A stretch of 64,000 bases of DNA from Arthrobacter globiformis. Its GTDB lineage: Bacteria; Actinomycetota; Actinomycetes; Actinomycetales; Micrococcaceae. Of the stretch, positions 29,028 to 38,270 are shown one piece after another. The stretch is from assembly GCF_030815865.1 (NCBI RefSeq), contig NZ_JAUSXI010000001.1, positions 248,001 to 312,000 of the forward strand, in the 5' to 3' direction. Below the pieces are notes generated by a model that was not told the origin of the DNA, searched no databases, and was given only the letters and a program-made list of their open reading frames with translations. Numbering within the stretch: the stretch's first letter is position 1; each line of letters opens with the position of its first letter. Made by a program: the position numbers and the translations under genes.

Positions 29028-29429
29028 TTAGGATTTTTCCCGGACTTTGACGGCCAGCACTGGCCGGTCGGCCTGCAACAGGATCCGCTGGGAGTGGCTC
29101 CCGAGGATGAACTTTCCTACCTGAGACCTCCTGCGCAGGCCAATGACAATCAGGGAAGCGTCGATTTCGTCGGCGATGTCAATAAACTCGTCGGTCAGGT
29201 CGTCGGTGTGGCCCGGCTGCCGGATTGTGGCCTCGACGCCGGCCACTCCGGCGCGCCGCAGCAGCTCGGCGACTTGCTCCACGGAGGCGAGGGCAGGGTC
29301 CACGGGCGCTCCCTTGCGCGGTGAGTTGAGGATGACGATGCTCTCGCGTCGTAGCTGGCCTTCGGCGATGCCTGCCTCAAGGGCCGCCTCGCCTTCGGGC
29401 GTGGGCAAGTAGCCGATCAGAATGGTCAT
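29028..29429 (-). CDS. Universal stress protein (UspA family) in the tct operon
   Basis: A 133-residue single-domain Usp. It begins with the usual first strand (MTILIGYLPTPEGE) and keeps an ATP-loop-like GLRRRSQVGKFILGSHSQRIL, close to the G-2x-G-9x-G(S/T) pattern of nucleotide-binding Usp proteins, though the first spacing is altered. The start overlaps the tctA stop (ATGA), so it is translated together with the permease. That coupling suggests it adjusts or monitors the transporter, not general stress. My recollection is that Usp genes occur beside TTT systems in other actinobacteria. Confidence 0.85.
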   Translation of the reverse strand: MTILIGYLPTPEGEAALEAGIAEGQLRRESIVILNSPRKGAPVDPALASVEQVAELLRRAGVAGVEATIRQPGHTDDLTDEFIDIADEIDASLIVIGLRRRSQVGKFILGSHSQRILLQADRPVLAVKVREKS

Positions 29430-30958
29430 ACTTTTTCCTTTTCATCGTGTGTGGCCTCGACGGCGGGTGCGGGGGTCCGGGTCCTCTTGAGGGCCTTCTG
29501 CAGCAGAGGCAAGAGCATCACCACGACGAACACGAGCAGCAGAATTCCGGAGATTGGCCGGCTAACGAATCCGGCGGCGTCGCCTCCAAAGACGAGGAGG
29601 GAGCGCCTGAGGTTTTCCTCAAGGAGGGAACCGAGGACGAAGGCCAGCACCAACGGGCCGGGCTCGAAACCGAACTTCTTCATGAGGTAGCCGAGAATGC
29701 CGAAGGCAATGACCAGCCAAATATCAAAGATGCTGTTGTTGATGGTGTAGACACCGATCAGCGTGATGAGCACGGTGATCGGGGCGAGGATGGCAGCCCG
29801 GACGCGCAGGATCTTCACGAAGACGCCGACCAGGGGGATGCTCATGATCAGCAACAGGATGTTGCCTATGTACATCGAGTTGACCACGCCCCAGAAGAGT
29901 TCCGGATCGTTCTGGACGAGCTGCGGTCCCGGGGTGACGCCTTGGATCAGCAGGGCGCCGAAGATGATGGCCATGGTGGCGTTTGCGGGAATGCCCAGGG
30001 TGAGCAGCGGAATGAAGGAGGACGTTGCTGCGGCGTTGTTGGCGCTTTCCGGCGCAGCGACGCCTTCCACGGCGCCACGGCCAAAGCGTTCGGGGTTCTT
30101 GGCCCGCTTCTTTTCCATGGCGTAGGCAGCGAGTGAGGCAATAGTTGCACCGCCACCGGGCAGGATCCCGAGGAAGAAGCCCAGCAGGGAGCCCCTGCCG
30201 ATTGCCCCGGATGATTCCTTCAGGTCCTTGCGGGAAGGCCAGACATTCGCCACTTTGGCCGGCGCTTGGACCTTATTGTGGCGCTCCTCCAGGTTGTACA
30301 GGATTTCGCCCAGACCGAAGATGCCCATGGCGATGGGCACGAAGTCGAGGCCGTCGGCGAGGGAAAGGTTGTCGAACGTGAAGCGTGCCTCGCCGGTGAA
30401 GGTGTCACGGCCTACTGTTGCCAGCAGCAGCCCGAGGGATGCAGCGATAATGGATTTGAGCTTGCTGCCGTTGCTGACTGTTGCCACCAGCAGGATGCCC
30501 AACATGGCCAAGGCGGTGTACTCGGGAGGCCCGAAGTCAAGGGCGAAGCCGGCGACGATGGGCGCCAAAAGGGTGAGTCCAATGATCGCGACCGTGCCGC
30601 CGAAGAAGGATCCGATGGCCGCGATGCCGAGGGCCGTGCCGGCCCGTCCCTGGCGGGCAAGGGCGAAGCCGTCAAAGACGGTGACTACGGAGGATGCTTC
30701 GCCGGGCAGTCGGAGAAGCACGGACGTGATGGTTCCGCCGTATTGGGCGCCGTAGAAGATGCCGGAGAGCATGATGATGGCTGTCACGGGCTCGACGCCG
30801 TACGTAAGCGGAAGGAGTATGGCGATGGTGGCTGCCGGGCCAAGGCCAGGCAGGACGCCGATGAGCATTCCGATGACGACGCCGATGAGGCAGTAGAGGA
30901 GGTTCATCGGTTCCAGCACGACGCCGAAACCATTGATGACCGGTGCAAGAAAGTCCAT
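29426..30958 (-). CDS. tctA: Tripartite tricarboxylate transporter, large permease TctA
   Basis: A 510-residue, about 12-helix permease. It has the TctA signature GVLPGLGPAATIAILLPLTY near the N-terminus and the related FFLGILPGGGATIAS in the second half, together with GVAAPESANNAA and LTLGIPANATMAI. TctA is the main channel of TTT systems, driven by ion gradients and fed by the TctC binding protein. It starts 8 bases after tctB ends, with an AGGGAA site. Its stop overlaps the usp gene. The nearby glucarate-dehydratase paralogue suggests an aldarate substrate. Confidence 0.95.
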   Translation of the reverse strand: MDFLAPVINGFGVVLEPMNLLYCLIGVVIGMLIGVLPGLGPAATIAILLPLTYGVEPVTAIIMLSGIFYGAQYGGTITSVLLRLPGEASSVVTVFDGFALARQGRAGTALGIAAIGSFFGGTVAIIGLTLLAPIVAGFALDFGPPEYTALAMLGILLVATVSNGSKLKSIIAASLGLLLATVGRDTFTGEARFTFDNLSLADGLDFVPIAMGIFGLGEILYNLEERHNKVQAPAKVANVWPSRKDLKESSGAIGRGSLLGFFLGILPGGGATIASLAAYAMEKKRAKNPERFGRGAVEGVAAPESANNAAATSSFIPLLTLGIPANATMAIIFGALLIQGVTPGPQLVQNDPELFWGVVNSMYIGNILLLIMSIPLVGVFVKILRVRAAILAPITVLITLIGVYTINNSIFDIWLVIAFGILGYLMKKFGFEPGPLVLAFVLGSLLEENLRRSLLVFGGDAAGFVSRPISGILLLVFVVVMLLPLLQKALKRTRTPAPAVEATHDEKEKV

Positions 30959-30966
30959 GAGATTCC

Positions 30967-31554
30967 CTAGAACAGGTGTGGGATGGGCACGCTAAGCGCC
31001 ACGACGAAAATCAGGTAGAAGGCCGCTGTGACGGCGAAGCTGAGCACGATGGACATCCTCCAGGTTTCCTTGCCCAGGAATCTCAACCAGACGAAGGTCA
31101 GCAGCAGGGTGGGGATTTCAAAGCCGGCCACTCCGACCACTAGGACGAACCCGACCAGGGTCGCCACTCCGGCGGCAACCTGCCAGCTTGATGAAGAGAA
31201 CGCCTCGGCGTCCAGCTTCTTCCGTCCGAAAACGAGGAGGGATACGGACATGGCGATCATGACGATGCTGATAATGAACGGCCACAGCCCTGGTTCGGGC
31301 TTTTCGGGGCTGCCGAGCCCCATACCCACTGACATTGCCAGGCCTGCGGCGCCAAGCGTGGCTCCGGCGACGGCTGCGGCCACGTTGGCAAGCGGACCGG
31401 CGCGCGGGGGGCGTTCCTCGTCCCACTCCGCGGCCAGCTGTTCGGGTGTCAGCGGCTCGACGAGCTCTTCGAGGGCTTCGGGGGAAGTGCCGTTCCCGGC
31501 GGCAGCGTGGTGAACGCTGCCGCCGGGGACTGCTTCATGTGATGCGGAAATCAC
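30967..31554 (-). CDS. tctB: Tripartite tricarboxylate transporter, small membrane subunit TctB
   Basis: A 195-residue protein with four membrane helices in the C-terminal two-thirds (from about residue 58; LATLVGFVLVVGVAGFEIPTLL is typical). TctB subunits are poorly conserved and are recognised mainly by position between tctC and tctA. This one has an unusually long polar N-terminus of about 55 residues with an acidic stretch (EALEELVEPLTPEQLAAEWDE). The GTG start overlaps the tctC stop (GTGA). Confidence 0.88.
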   Translation of the reverse strand: MISASHEAVPGGSVHHAAAGNGTSPEALEELVEPLTPEQLAAEWDEERPPRAGPLANVAAAVAGATLGAAGLAMSVGMGLGSPEKPEPGLWPFIISIVMIAMSVSLLVFGRKKLDAEAFSSSSWQVAAGVATLVGFVLVVGVAGFEIPTLLLTFVWLRFLGKETWRMSIVLSFAVTAAFYLIFVVALSVPIPHLF

Positions 31555-32567
31555 TTGCCGCCGCCAAGATCGACGTCGTACTTCACGGTCAGTTCCTTGT
31601 ACTTGGCTGCGTTGTCTGACCAGTCTTTGGCGACCTGATCGCCGTCGATCTCTGCCGCGGTGAAGAGGTTCTGCTTGTTGAATGCCTTGTAGGCGTCGGA
31701 TTCGAACGCCTTCTTGAAGGACTCACGCAGCTTCGTTACGACAGCTTCCGGGGTCCCCTTGGGTGCTGCTACCGCGCGGAACTGGGACACCGGGACGTCA
31801 TAGCCGGCCTCGACGGCCGTGGGCGTGTCCGGCAGGTACTGGTTGCGTTCCTTCGAGAAGACCACGATCGGGTTAAGCTTGCCGGCCTTGATCTGCGGCA
31901 TGGCCTCGGCGAGCTGGATGGTGGCGAGGTCAACCTGGTTGCCAAGGACCGCCGTCATGGCGGGGGAACCGCCATCGAAAGGAACATCAGTACCATCGAT
32001 CTTGGCCTGCTTGAACAGCAGGGCCTGTGCCAGCTGGCTTCCTGTTCCAACGCCGGTTGTGGCGAAGTTGAACTTCTTGCCTGCCTTCGTCAGGTCGTCC
32101 ATGGTCTTCATGCCCGAGCTGGCATTGGAGACCAGGACATAGTCGTCCTGGGAAATCCCGGTGATGACCTCATAGTCCTCGATCTTCACCGTCTCGCCCG
32201 CGGAGACAGCCAGCGGGGTGATGGCGAAGAGGGAGGCGTTCAGGATAACTAGAGTTTGCCCGTCAGCCTTTGCTGCGCCGACTTCCTTCGTGGCCAAGGC
32301 GCCATTCGCACCCGGCTTGTTGACGACGGGGATGGGAGCCCCGAGGGGACCGCTGGCATTCTCAGCCAGTGCGCGGCCAATCAGGTCCGTGCTTCCGCCG
32401 GGATCGGCGCCGATGGTGAGGGTGACCGGGCCCGAAGGGAACTTGCTGGCGTCCGCCGCCGAACTGGTACCCGCAACGTTGCCGCCGCACGCTGTCAATG
32501 CCAGCGCCAGGGCAAGGCCTGACCCCGTGGCCAGGATGGACCTACGGGTGAATGCCGACTTGATCAT
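31551..32567 (-). CDS. tctC: Tripartite tricarboxylate transporter substrate-binding lipoprotein TctC
   Basis: A 338-residue Bug/TctC-family binding protein. The start is the ATG of MIKSAFTRRS, with AAAGGAG just upstream; a longer frame starts inside the leader. A twin-Arg-like TRRS and hydrophobic stretch lead to the lipobox LTACGG (Cys about residue 27). The mature part has the Bug landmarks VTLTIGADPGGSTDLIGR, VVNKPGANGALA and the later SNASSGMKTMDDL. It heads the tctCBA-usp-dehydratase operon and is divergent from the LysR gene. Confidence 0.93.
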   Translation of the reverse strand: MIKSAFTRRSILATGSGLALALALTACGGNVAGTSSAADASKFPSGPVTLTIGADPGGSTDLIGRALAENASGPLGAPIPVVNKPGANGALATKEVGAAKADGQTLVILNASLFAITPLAVSAGETVKIEDYEVITGISQDDYVLVSNASSGMKTMDDLTKAGKKFNFATTGVGTGSQLAQALLFKQAKIDGTDVPFDGGSPAMTAVLGNQVDLATIQLAEAMPQIKAGKLNPIVVFSKERNQYLPDTPTAVEAGYDVPVSQFRAVAAPKGTPEAVVTKLRESFKKAFESDAYKAFNKQNLFTAAEIDGDQVAKDWSDNAAKYKELTVKYDVDLGGGK

Positions 32568-32667
32568 GAATTCTCCTTTGAATATTCGCCGCTGCTTGAG
32601 CGGAAATCGTTGGCCCGTGAGCTCCGTCACTTCATGGGCCGCTTATGCAGACTAGAGTCGTCGAGTT

Positions 32668-32714
32668 ATGCATGTCCAAGTGCATCTCTGCATTGCGTGA
32701 TACCCTGCAGGTAT
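32668..32714. promoter_or_regulatory. LysR operator and promoter region between tctC and lysR
   Basis: Two palindromes occupy the shared region: ATGCATGTCCAAGTGCAT (32668-32685, arms ATGCA/TGCAT, containing a T-N11-A spacing) and ATACCCTGCAGGTAT (32700-32714), which abuts the LysR ATG. The same elements recur in order near 13058-13100 in front of the decayed LysR piece. A LysR regulator controlling both itself and the divergent tct operon from here is the simplest reading. Confidence 0.65.
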
Positions 32715-32715
32715 T

Positions 32716-33597
32716 ATGTATTCGTTGGACCAGTTGCGGGGCTTCGTGGCCGTCGCGGAAGAATTGCACTTCGGCCGCGCCGCGGCCCGCCTGAACATGA
32801 CGCAGCCGCCCTTGAGCCGGCAGATCCAGAAACTGGAAAAGGCCATCGGGGTGCAGCTGTTTGACCGCGACAACCGCGGGGTAGCGCTGACCACCGCCGG
32901 CACGGCCTTCCTGGCGGACGCGCTCAAGTTGCTCGAGCTCGCGGAGGCCGCCCCCAGCCTGGCACGTCGGATATCCGCCGGCTCCGCAGGCGCCGTTCGC
33001 ATCGGATTCACCGCCGCCTCCACTTTCGGCCTGCTCGGAGCCCTCCTGAATGAAATTTCCGGGGCGCTGCCCGATGTGGAGATTGATCTTAAGGAGATGG
33101 TGACCAAGGACCAGACGGCAGCGCTCATCAACGGTGACATCGACCTTGGGCTGGCACGTCCGCCGTTTGACGACGAGCTGTTCGATTCCCGCTTGCTGTT
33201 TCGCGAACCGATCATGGTGGCAGTTCCGGCAGGTCACCACCTGACGGAACTTCACAGGCAGTTGACTGCTGAAGACCTGCATGGTGAGGACCTCATCATG
33301 CACTCACCCACGCAAGCGCGGTATTTCTACGATCTCGTGGTCAGCGTCGTGTCCTCGCACCGTACGTTCGTTCACACTGTCAGTCAGATTCTGACCATGA
33401 TATTCCTCGTCGCCGCCGGTCGCGGGGTGGCGCTGGTACCCCAATCGGCAACGGTCCTGGGCATTGAAGGCGTTGAATACCTCGAGCTGGGGGGCTTCGA
33501 TGTTGATCCGGTGGAGTTGCACGCCATCTGGGTGCGCAACTCCCGCAATCCCGCTCTGCACCGCGTTCTGGAAGCTATCAGCGATGCGGCGGACTAG
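32716..33597 (+). CDS. LysR-family transcriptional regulator of the tct operon
   Basis: A 293-residue regulator with an N-terminal winged helix-turn-helix (about 1-60; FGRAAARLNMTQPPLSRQIQ) and a periplasmic-binding-like effector domain (about 90-290; AVRIGFTAASTFGLLG, DIDLGLARPP, HSPTQARYFYDLV). It is divergent from tctC across 148 bases. Proteins with the HSPTEARYF-type loop are common beside tripartite carboxylate transporters. The ligand is probably the transported acid or its product. Confidence 0.92.
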   Translation: MYSLDQLRGFVAVAEELHFGRAAARLNMTQPPLSRQIQKLEKAIGVQLFDRDNRGVALTTAGTAFLADALKLLELAEAAPSLARRISAGSAGAVRIGFTAASTFGLLGALLNEISGALPDVEIDLKEMVTKDQTAALINGDIDLGLARPPFDDELFDSRLLFREPIMVAVPAGHHLTELHRQLTAEDLHGEDLIMHSPTQARYFYDLVVSVVSSHRTFVHTVSQILTMIFLVAAGRGVALVPQSATVLGIEGVEYLELGGFDVDPVELHAIWVRNSRNPALHRVLEAISDAAD

Positions 33598-33700
33598 CGG
33601 CTAGCCGGCAGACCGGTCCGTGAAGTACAGCACCGCAGACCGCTGCGGCTAGCTTCCGATTGGCAATATCAGGTCTGCATCATGCAATGCAAAAGGGATC

Positions 33701-33728
33701 TTGGACGCGCATCGCGGCGCCATATAAA
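33701..33728 (+). promoter_or_regulatory. Promoter for the small gene at 33873; rest of the 33598-33872 gap
   Basis: TTGGAC (33701-33706) and TATAAA (33723-33728) are 16 bases apart, a near-consensus main-sigma promoter. Transcription would begin near 33735, giving a leader of about 140 bases that can form hairpins such as GTCGG/CCGAC (33776-33794). Before the promoter, the gap holds only a weak CCGCAG/CTGCGG hairpin (33633-33648) after lysR. No other gene is seen in the gap. Confidence 0.6.
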
Positions 33729-33872
33729 CGTCCCACCTGGCCCCGGCCTGCCGATCAGGCTGGCGCCGGGCGTGACGTCGGACTCTTTAACCGACCTCAA
33801 GGAATAGCCGCGACCGAAAAGACCTTCCTTTAAGCGGGCTCCGACAATCGGCTGCCTCGTGAAAGGACATCT

Positions 33873-34148
33873 TTGCCTACTGCCTTCATCCCGTTCACCA
33901 TGTGCGCCACGGTCCGCGACGACCACAGTCGCTCCTTCCGCACCGACTTGGAGCGCCTCACTTCCACTCACCGTGGCTGGGCGCCGTTGGACATGGTCAA
34001 GTCGACCAATTCCAAGGCTCTCCTCCGCGGTGCGATCCCGCAGAGCGCTCATACTGCCACCGACGCGAGTCTTGCCCACTACCTCCAGACCCGGCTTGCC
34101 GCCGACACGGACATCCACCTGGACCTCACGGTGAGCATCCAGCGGTAA
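33873..34148 (+). CDS. Uncharacterised 91-residue protein with TTG start
   Basis: The frame starts at a TTG 5 bases after AAAGGA and ends 13 bases before a strong terminator, so it looks like a complete single-gene unit with its own promoter at 33701. The product (MPTAFIPFTMCATVRDD...) is soluble and mixed alpha/beta in appearance, with a central KSTNSKALLRGAI and a C-terminal strand HLDLTVSIQ. I do not recognise a family. A frame starting at 33859 in another phase covers the same bases but is Arg/Ser/Pro-rich and looks like a shadow. Confidence 0.65.
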   Translation: MPTAFIPFTMCATVRDDHSRSFRTDLERLTSTHRGWAPLDMVKSTNSKALLRGAIPQSAHTATDASLAHYLQTRLAADTDIHLDLTVSIQR

Positions 34149-34161
34149 GGGACTTTCGCGC

Positions 34162-34190
34162 AGCCCCGGACCTTTGGGTCCGGGGCTTTT
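34162..34190 (+). terminator. Intrinsic terminator after the 91-residue gene
   Basis: AGCCCCGGACC pairs with GGTCCGGGGCT over a 4-base loop (TTTG), followed by TTT. A classical intrinsic terminator, 13 bases after the stop. Confidence 0.9.
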
Positions 34191-34265
34191 CTGTGCAGCG
34201 ACACGAACGTTCCGGCAGGCATAAGCTAATACCAGAAGGTCGCTTCCAGCACCGGGGAGCTCATC

Positions 34266-34589
34266 GTGGACACTGAAACCGCCGACGTGATCGGTCATGA
34301 CGTCACCACCATCACCTGCGTGTGCGGCAACACCGTCAGCAAGGACGGACTGATACAGGCCAACTCACAAGGCGTTCCCGTTTACGTCGGAGGAAACACC
34401 TCCATACCCGTGGGATTGGCGCAATGGCCCGTTGATGAGGATCTTTACACGCTCTGTCCCTCATGCGGCCGCGTGTACCGTGACACGACAATCGAAGAGA
34501 CAGGGACCGCGCCCGTTGCTTTCCGGGTGGACGTCACCGTTAGTCCGATTGCAGAGGCAATCCGAGCCCACTGGGACCTCAGCACCTAG
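34266..34589 (+). CDS. Uncharacterised 107-residue protein with a possible zinc site
   Basis: Starts with GTG after GGGGAG. The sequence has CVCGN near residue 20 and CPSCGRVY near residue 65, so four cysteines could form a zinc-ribbon-like knuckle pair (C-x-C and C-x2-C about 45 residues apart). The middle (VPVYVGGNTSIPVGLAQWP) and end (VAFRVDVTVSPIAEAIRAHW) look like a compact beta-rich fold. It stands alone between a terminator and the GH13 gene. I do not recognise a named family, and metal binding is inferred only from the cysteines. Confidence 0.7.
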   Translation: MDTETADVIGHDVTTITCVCGNTVSKDGLIQANSQGVPVYVGGNTSIPVGLAQWPVDEDLYTLCPSCGRVYRDTTIEETGTAPVAFRVDVTVSPIAEAIRAHWDLST

Positions 34590-34763
34590 GCCCGACTGGC
34601 CCTGCTCAAAGAACCGCTGACGGCAATAGTCGATATTCCTGCGGCCGTCGGCATAGGGTGGGCGAAGCGGACAAGCGTGAATACTCTCGAAATGCCGGGG
34701 TACGGAAATACTTGAGAACACCCCGGGGGTGCCACGCAGCAACCACCGATAAAGGAGCAGTCT

Positions 34764-37130
34764 GTGCGGGAAGCAAGCTTCAACCAGAGCGTTTCAGCAG
34801 CCGACGAGTTTGACGGCGAGAGCATCGGATTCGGACCCGAGGCAGGAGCGGTCCCAGCCGACGAAGCGGCTCCGGCTGACTCAGCAGCCGAGGCGGCCGA
34901 AGCGCCGGAATTGGCCGAGGCGGCCGAAGCGCTGGAGGTCACCGAGGCGGCCGACATCACCTATGACGAGCAGTTCTATCCCGCCCGTCCCAAGGCGCTG
35001 AGGCCGATTGCCCGCCGCCGGCAGTTCTTCGCCGACCGCCCCTCGCTGGAATTCGATGGGCGCAACGCGGCCTATGTTGAGTGGCTGCGCAACCAGGCGA
35101 TGCTGGGCGACGCGAACGTCATGGCGCGGCAGCTCTCAGGGCAGGCCAGCATGTGGCAGAACTCGTATGCCCATCCCAACCCGCGGGCGGCCGTGGAACG
35201 CGCCCCCGTCTGGTTTACCGCCTACCCCCTGTCCTTCATCACCCGTCCGGGCCAGTCCTTCCTCTCGGCTTTGGGAGATCCTGAGTTGTGGGATGCTTTC
35301 CGCGAGATCGGGATCAGGGGCCTGCACACCGGTCCGGTCAAGCTCGCCGGCGGCATCAGCGGCTGGTCCCAGACGCCGAGCGTAGACGGGCACTTCGACC
35401 GCATCAGCATGGCGATCGACCCGGTATTCGGCACCGAGGACGAATTCCGCAAGATGTGCGAGGTCGCGGCCGACCATGACGGCACGGTGATCGATGACAT
35501 CGTTCCCGGCCACACGGGCAAGGGGGCCGACTTCCGCCTGGCCGAGATGAACTTCCGGGACTACCCCGGCATTTACCACATGATCGACATTCCGGAAGAG
35601 GACTGGCACCTGCTGCCGGACGTTCCCGAAGGCGAAGACTCGGTCAACATCAGCCCCGATGCGGAGCAGGCACTGCAGAAGGCCGGGTACATCATCGGCC
35701 GGCTGCAGCGCGTGATCTTCTATGAGCCCGGGGTCAAGGAGACCAACTGGAGCGCCACCCGCCCGATCGTGGACACGGCAGGGAAAACCAGGCGCTGGGT
35801 CTACCTCCACTACTTCAAGGCCGGCCAGCCGTCCATCAACTGGCTGGACCCGACCTTCGCAGGCATGCGCCTCGTGGTCGGTGACGCGCTGCACTCGCTG
35901 CTCGATCTGGGCACGGGTGCGCTGCGGCTGGACGCGAACGGGTTCCTGGGCGTGGAGAAGAGCGCAGAGGAGCAGCCGGGCTGGTCCGAGGGGCACCCGC
36001 TGTCCGAGGCGGCAAACCAGCTGATCGGGTCCATGATCCGCAAGGTGGGCGGGTTCTCCTTCCAGGAACTCAACCTGACCATCGACGACATCAAAGCCAC
36101 CTCGGAGGCGGGCCCCGACCTTTCCTACGACTTCGTCACCAGGCCGGCCTACCACTACGCGCTGGTGACTGCCGATACGGAATTCCTGCGCCTGACCCTG
36201 CGGCTCGCCATGGAAATCGGCGTGGACCAGGCATCACTGGTCCATGCCCTGCAGAACCACGACGAACTGACCTACGAACTGGTCCATTTTGCCGCCGGCC
36301 ACAGGGATGACGTCTTCGAACTTAACGGCCAGGAGCTCACCGGCGCCGAACTGGCAGAGCACGTCCAGCAAACCCTCCGGGAACGGCTGACTGGCCCGAA
36401 CGCTCCGTATAATGCGTTGTTCACCACCAACGGCATCGCCTGCACGACGGCAAGCGTCATCATGGCCGCCCTGGGCATCCAGGACCCGGAAAACCTCACC
36501 GACGAACAACGGGCCCAGATCCTTGACGTCCACATCCTGCTGTCCATGTACAACGCGCTGCAGCCTGGCGTCTTTGCCCTGTCCGGCTGGGACCTCACCG
36601 GCATAGTCACCCTTGACCGTCAGAAAGTGCGGGAGCTTACCGCGCAGGGAGACACCCGCTGGATTAACCGGGGCGCACACGACATCATGGGCACCAGCCC
36701 CGAGGCGGAGGCCTCCTCCGCCGGGATGCCGCGTGCCCGCAGCCTCTACGGCCCGGTGCCCGAACAGCTCAAGGATCCGGCTTCCTTCGCCCGGCGCCTG
36801 CAGAAGATCCTCGCCGTGCGGGAACAGGCCGGAATTTCCACCAGCACCCTGCTGGATGTGCCGGAAGTTTCCCACCGCGGGCTGCTTGTTCTGGTCAACC
36901 GGCTGGGGGGCGGGGACCTGCAGGCCACCGTGCTCAACTTCTCCGGCCAGGACATCGCGGGCAGCATCCAGTCCACCCACCTTGTCCCCGGCAGCAGCGT
37001 CCACGACCTCTTCAGCGGCGAGGCCGTGGGGCAGGTCGATGACCTGCATAGCTTTTTCCTGGAATTGCCTGCTTATCAGGGCACCGCACTGGTCCTGAAG
37101 GAAGGCGAGAAGGACGACGACGCCGAGTGA
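34764..37130 (+). CDS. GH13 alpha-amylase-family enzyme, trehalose-synthase (TreS)-like
   Basis: A 788-residue glycoside hydrolase family 13 protein. It starts with GTG after AAAGGAG. Residues 1-60 are an Ala/Glu-rich disordered stretch ([16 protein letters not shown]). The barrel follows (about 100-620) with [12 protein letters not shown] (nucleophile Asp), FSFQELNLT (acid/base Glu) and [12 protein letters not shown] (third carboxylate), then a C-terminal beta domain. The NHDELT form recalls TreS, which interconverts maltose and trehalose, but the first conserved region ([15 protein letters not shown]) is unusual and the protein is longer than the roughly 600-residue TreS. Specificity is open. 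Its 3' end overlaps the convergent LacI gene by 55 bases. Confidence 0.8.
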   Translation: MREASFNQSVSAADEFDGESIGFGPEAGAVPADEAAPADSAAEAAEAPELAEAAEALEVTEAADITYDEQFYPARPKALRPIARRRQFFADRPSLEFDGRNAAYVEWLRNQAMLGDANVMARQLSGQASMWQNSYAHPNPRAAVERAPVWFTAYPLSFITRPGQSFLSALGDPELWDAFREIGIRGLHTGPVKLAGGISGWSQTPSVDGHFDRISMAIDPVFGTEDEFRKMCEVAADHDGTVIDDIVPGHTGKGADFRLAEMNFRDYPGIYHMIDIPEEDWHLLPDVPEGEDSVNISPDAEQALQKAGYIIGRLQRVIFYEPGVKETNWSATRPIVDTAGKTRRWVYLHYFKAGQPSINWLDPTFAGMRLVVGDALHSLLDLGTGALRLDANGFLGVEKSAEEQPGWSEGHPLSEAANQLIGSMIRKVGGFSFQELNLTIDDIKATSEAGPDLSYDFVTRPAYHYALVTADTEFLRLTLRLAMEIGVDQASLVHALQNHDELTYELVHFAAGHRDDVFELNGQELTGAELAEHVQQTLRERLTGPNAPYNALFTTNGIACTTASVIMAALGIQDPENLTDEQRAQILDVHILLSMYNALQPGVFALSGWDLTGIVTLDRQKVRELTAQGDTRWINRGAHDIMGTSPEAEASSAGMPRARSLYGPVPEQLKDPASFARRLQKILAVREQAGISTSTLLDVPEVSHRGLLVLVNRLGGGDLQATVLNFSGQDIAGSIQSTHLVPGSSVHDLFSGEAVGQVDDLHSFFLELPAYQGTALVLKEGEKDDDAE

Positions 37131-38206
37131 GCCGGCTCTGAGCCCGGAAGCGGACCCACCGAGCCCCGGCGGACCAGGGTCGCACTGAACTCCGGCGCCG
37201 GGACCAGAGGCGGGCGTCCCTCGATCTGCCTGATCAGGGCGCTCGCCGCCGCGGCCCCCATGTCGTAGACGGGTTGCGCCACCACCGTCAGGGGTGGTGT
37301 GGTCAGGCGGGTCCAGGCGAAGTCGTCGTACATCAGGAACGACACGTCGTCCGGGATTCGTAGTCCCAACTCCTGGATGGCTTCCACCACGCTGAGGGCA
37401 ATCAGGCCGTCGGAAGCCACGACGGCGGTGGCCGGGTCAGCACCCAGCAGCACCTCGCGAGTGAGGTTACGGACGGAGCCGGCATCGCCGGCGTTGAGCC
37501 GCACGAGGTCCTCCGGGAACTTGGACCCCGCGTCAGCAAAGGCCCGCCGCATCCCTTCCAGGCGGTCCGAGATCTGCGATGAATCCAGCCGCATTTCCGG
37601 CGAATACCCGGCGCCGGTGCGCAGCGTCGAGATGAAGGCGACCCTCCGGTGCCCGGCATCGAGAAGATAGCGGGTGGATTCGTACGAGATGGCAGCCATG
37701 TCGACCGCGACCGTCTCCACCGCCAGGCCGTCAGCCGAGCGGTCCAGCAGCACCAGCGGGCGGCCTGATTCCTGTACGCGCCGCAGGTGCTGCGTTTCCA
37801 CCGACGACGCCGGCGCGACGATCAGGCCGTCAACCCGCTTGTCGAGCAGCACGCCTACAGCATCCACTTCGGCCGCGGTGTTCTCGTCCGTATTGACCAG
37901 GATGACGTTGAACCCGCACTTCTTGGCGGTGTCCGTGATGCCCCTGGTGGCCAGGCCGAAATGCGGGTTCTCGATGTCGCCCACCACCACGCCGATGGTG
38001 TGGGATTTCCCCGTGTTCATGCTGCGGGCCAGCTCGTTGGGCCGGTACTCCAGCTCTTCCGCCGCGGCGAGAACCCGCTCACGGACGTCGTCGCTGACGG
38101 CCCCATAGTTGCCCAAGGCACGGGCGGCCTGGGCCTTGGACACTTGGGCAGCTTTTGCGACGTCGGCAACTGTTACGTCCCGCCGTCTTGCTCCGTCACT
38201 GCTCAT
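37076..38206 (-). CDS. LacI-family transcriptional repressor
   Basis: A 376-residue repressor. The start is the ATG of [10 protein letters not shown] with AAGG 5 bases upstream; a GTG two codons earlier is possible. Residues 8-60 form the LacI helix-turn-helix ([20 protein letters not shown]) and hinge helix ([12 protein letters not shown]), and the rest a sugar-binding-protein-like domain ([50 protein letters not shown]). It is divergent from the ABC operon, and the two perfect operators at 38271-38309 lie in that promoter, so the ABC operon is its likely target. It converges with the GH13 gene with a 55-base tail overlap. Confidence 0.92.
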   Translation of the reverse strand: MSSDGARRRDVTVADVAKAAQVSKAQAARALGNYGAVSDDVRERVLAAAEELEYRPNELARSMNTGKSHTIGVVVGDIENPHFGLATRGITDTAKKCGFNVILVNTDENTAAEVDAVGVLLDKRVDGLIVAPASSVETQHLRRVQESGRPLVLLDRSADGLAVETVAVDMAAISYESTRYLLDAGHRRVAFISTLRTGAGYSPEMRLDSSQISDRLEGMRRAFADAGSKFPEDLVRLNAGDAGSVRNLTREVLLGADPATAVVASDGLIALSVVEAIQELGLRIPDDVSFLMYDDFAWTRLTTPPLTVVAQPVYDMGAAAASALIRQIEGRPPLVPAPEFSATLVRRGSVGPLPGSEPAHSASSSFSPSFRTSAVP

Positions 38207-38227
38207 GTTCACCTTTCAGAGGGGCTG

Positions 38228-38256
38228 TTGACGCGGCCTGTGAGTTCCGCTACATT
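38228..38256 (+). promoter_or_regulatory. Main-sigma promoter of the ABC/oxidase operon
   Basis: TTGACG (38228-38233) and TACATT (38251-38256) are separated by exactly 17 bases. Transcription toward the binding-protein gene would start near 38263, a few bases before the first LacI operator. Confidence 0.7.
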
Positions 38257-38270
38257 TCTAGCAATCGATG

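Noticed and set aside
33859..34134. 91-codon frame overlapping the TTG-started small gene in another phase
   Set aside because: Very rich in Arg, Ser, Thr and Pro; the frame at 33873 has the better-placed ribosome site and a more protein-like sequence.
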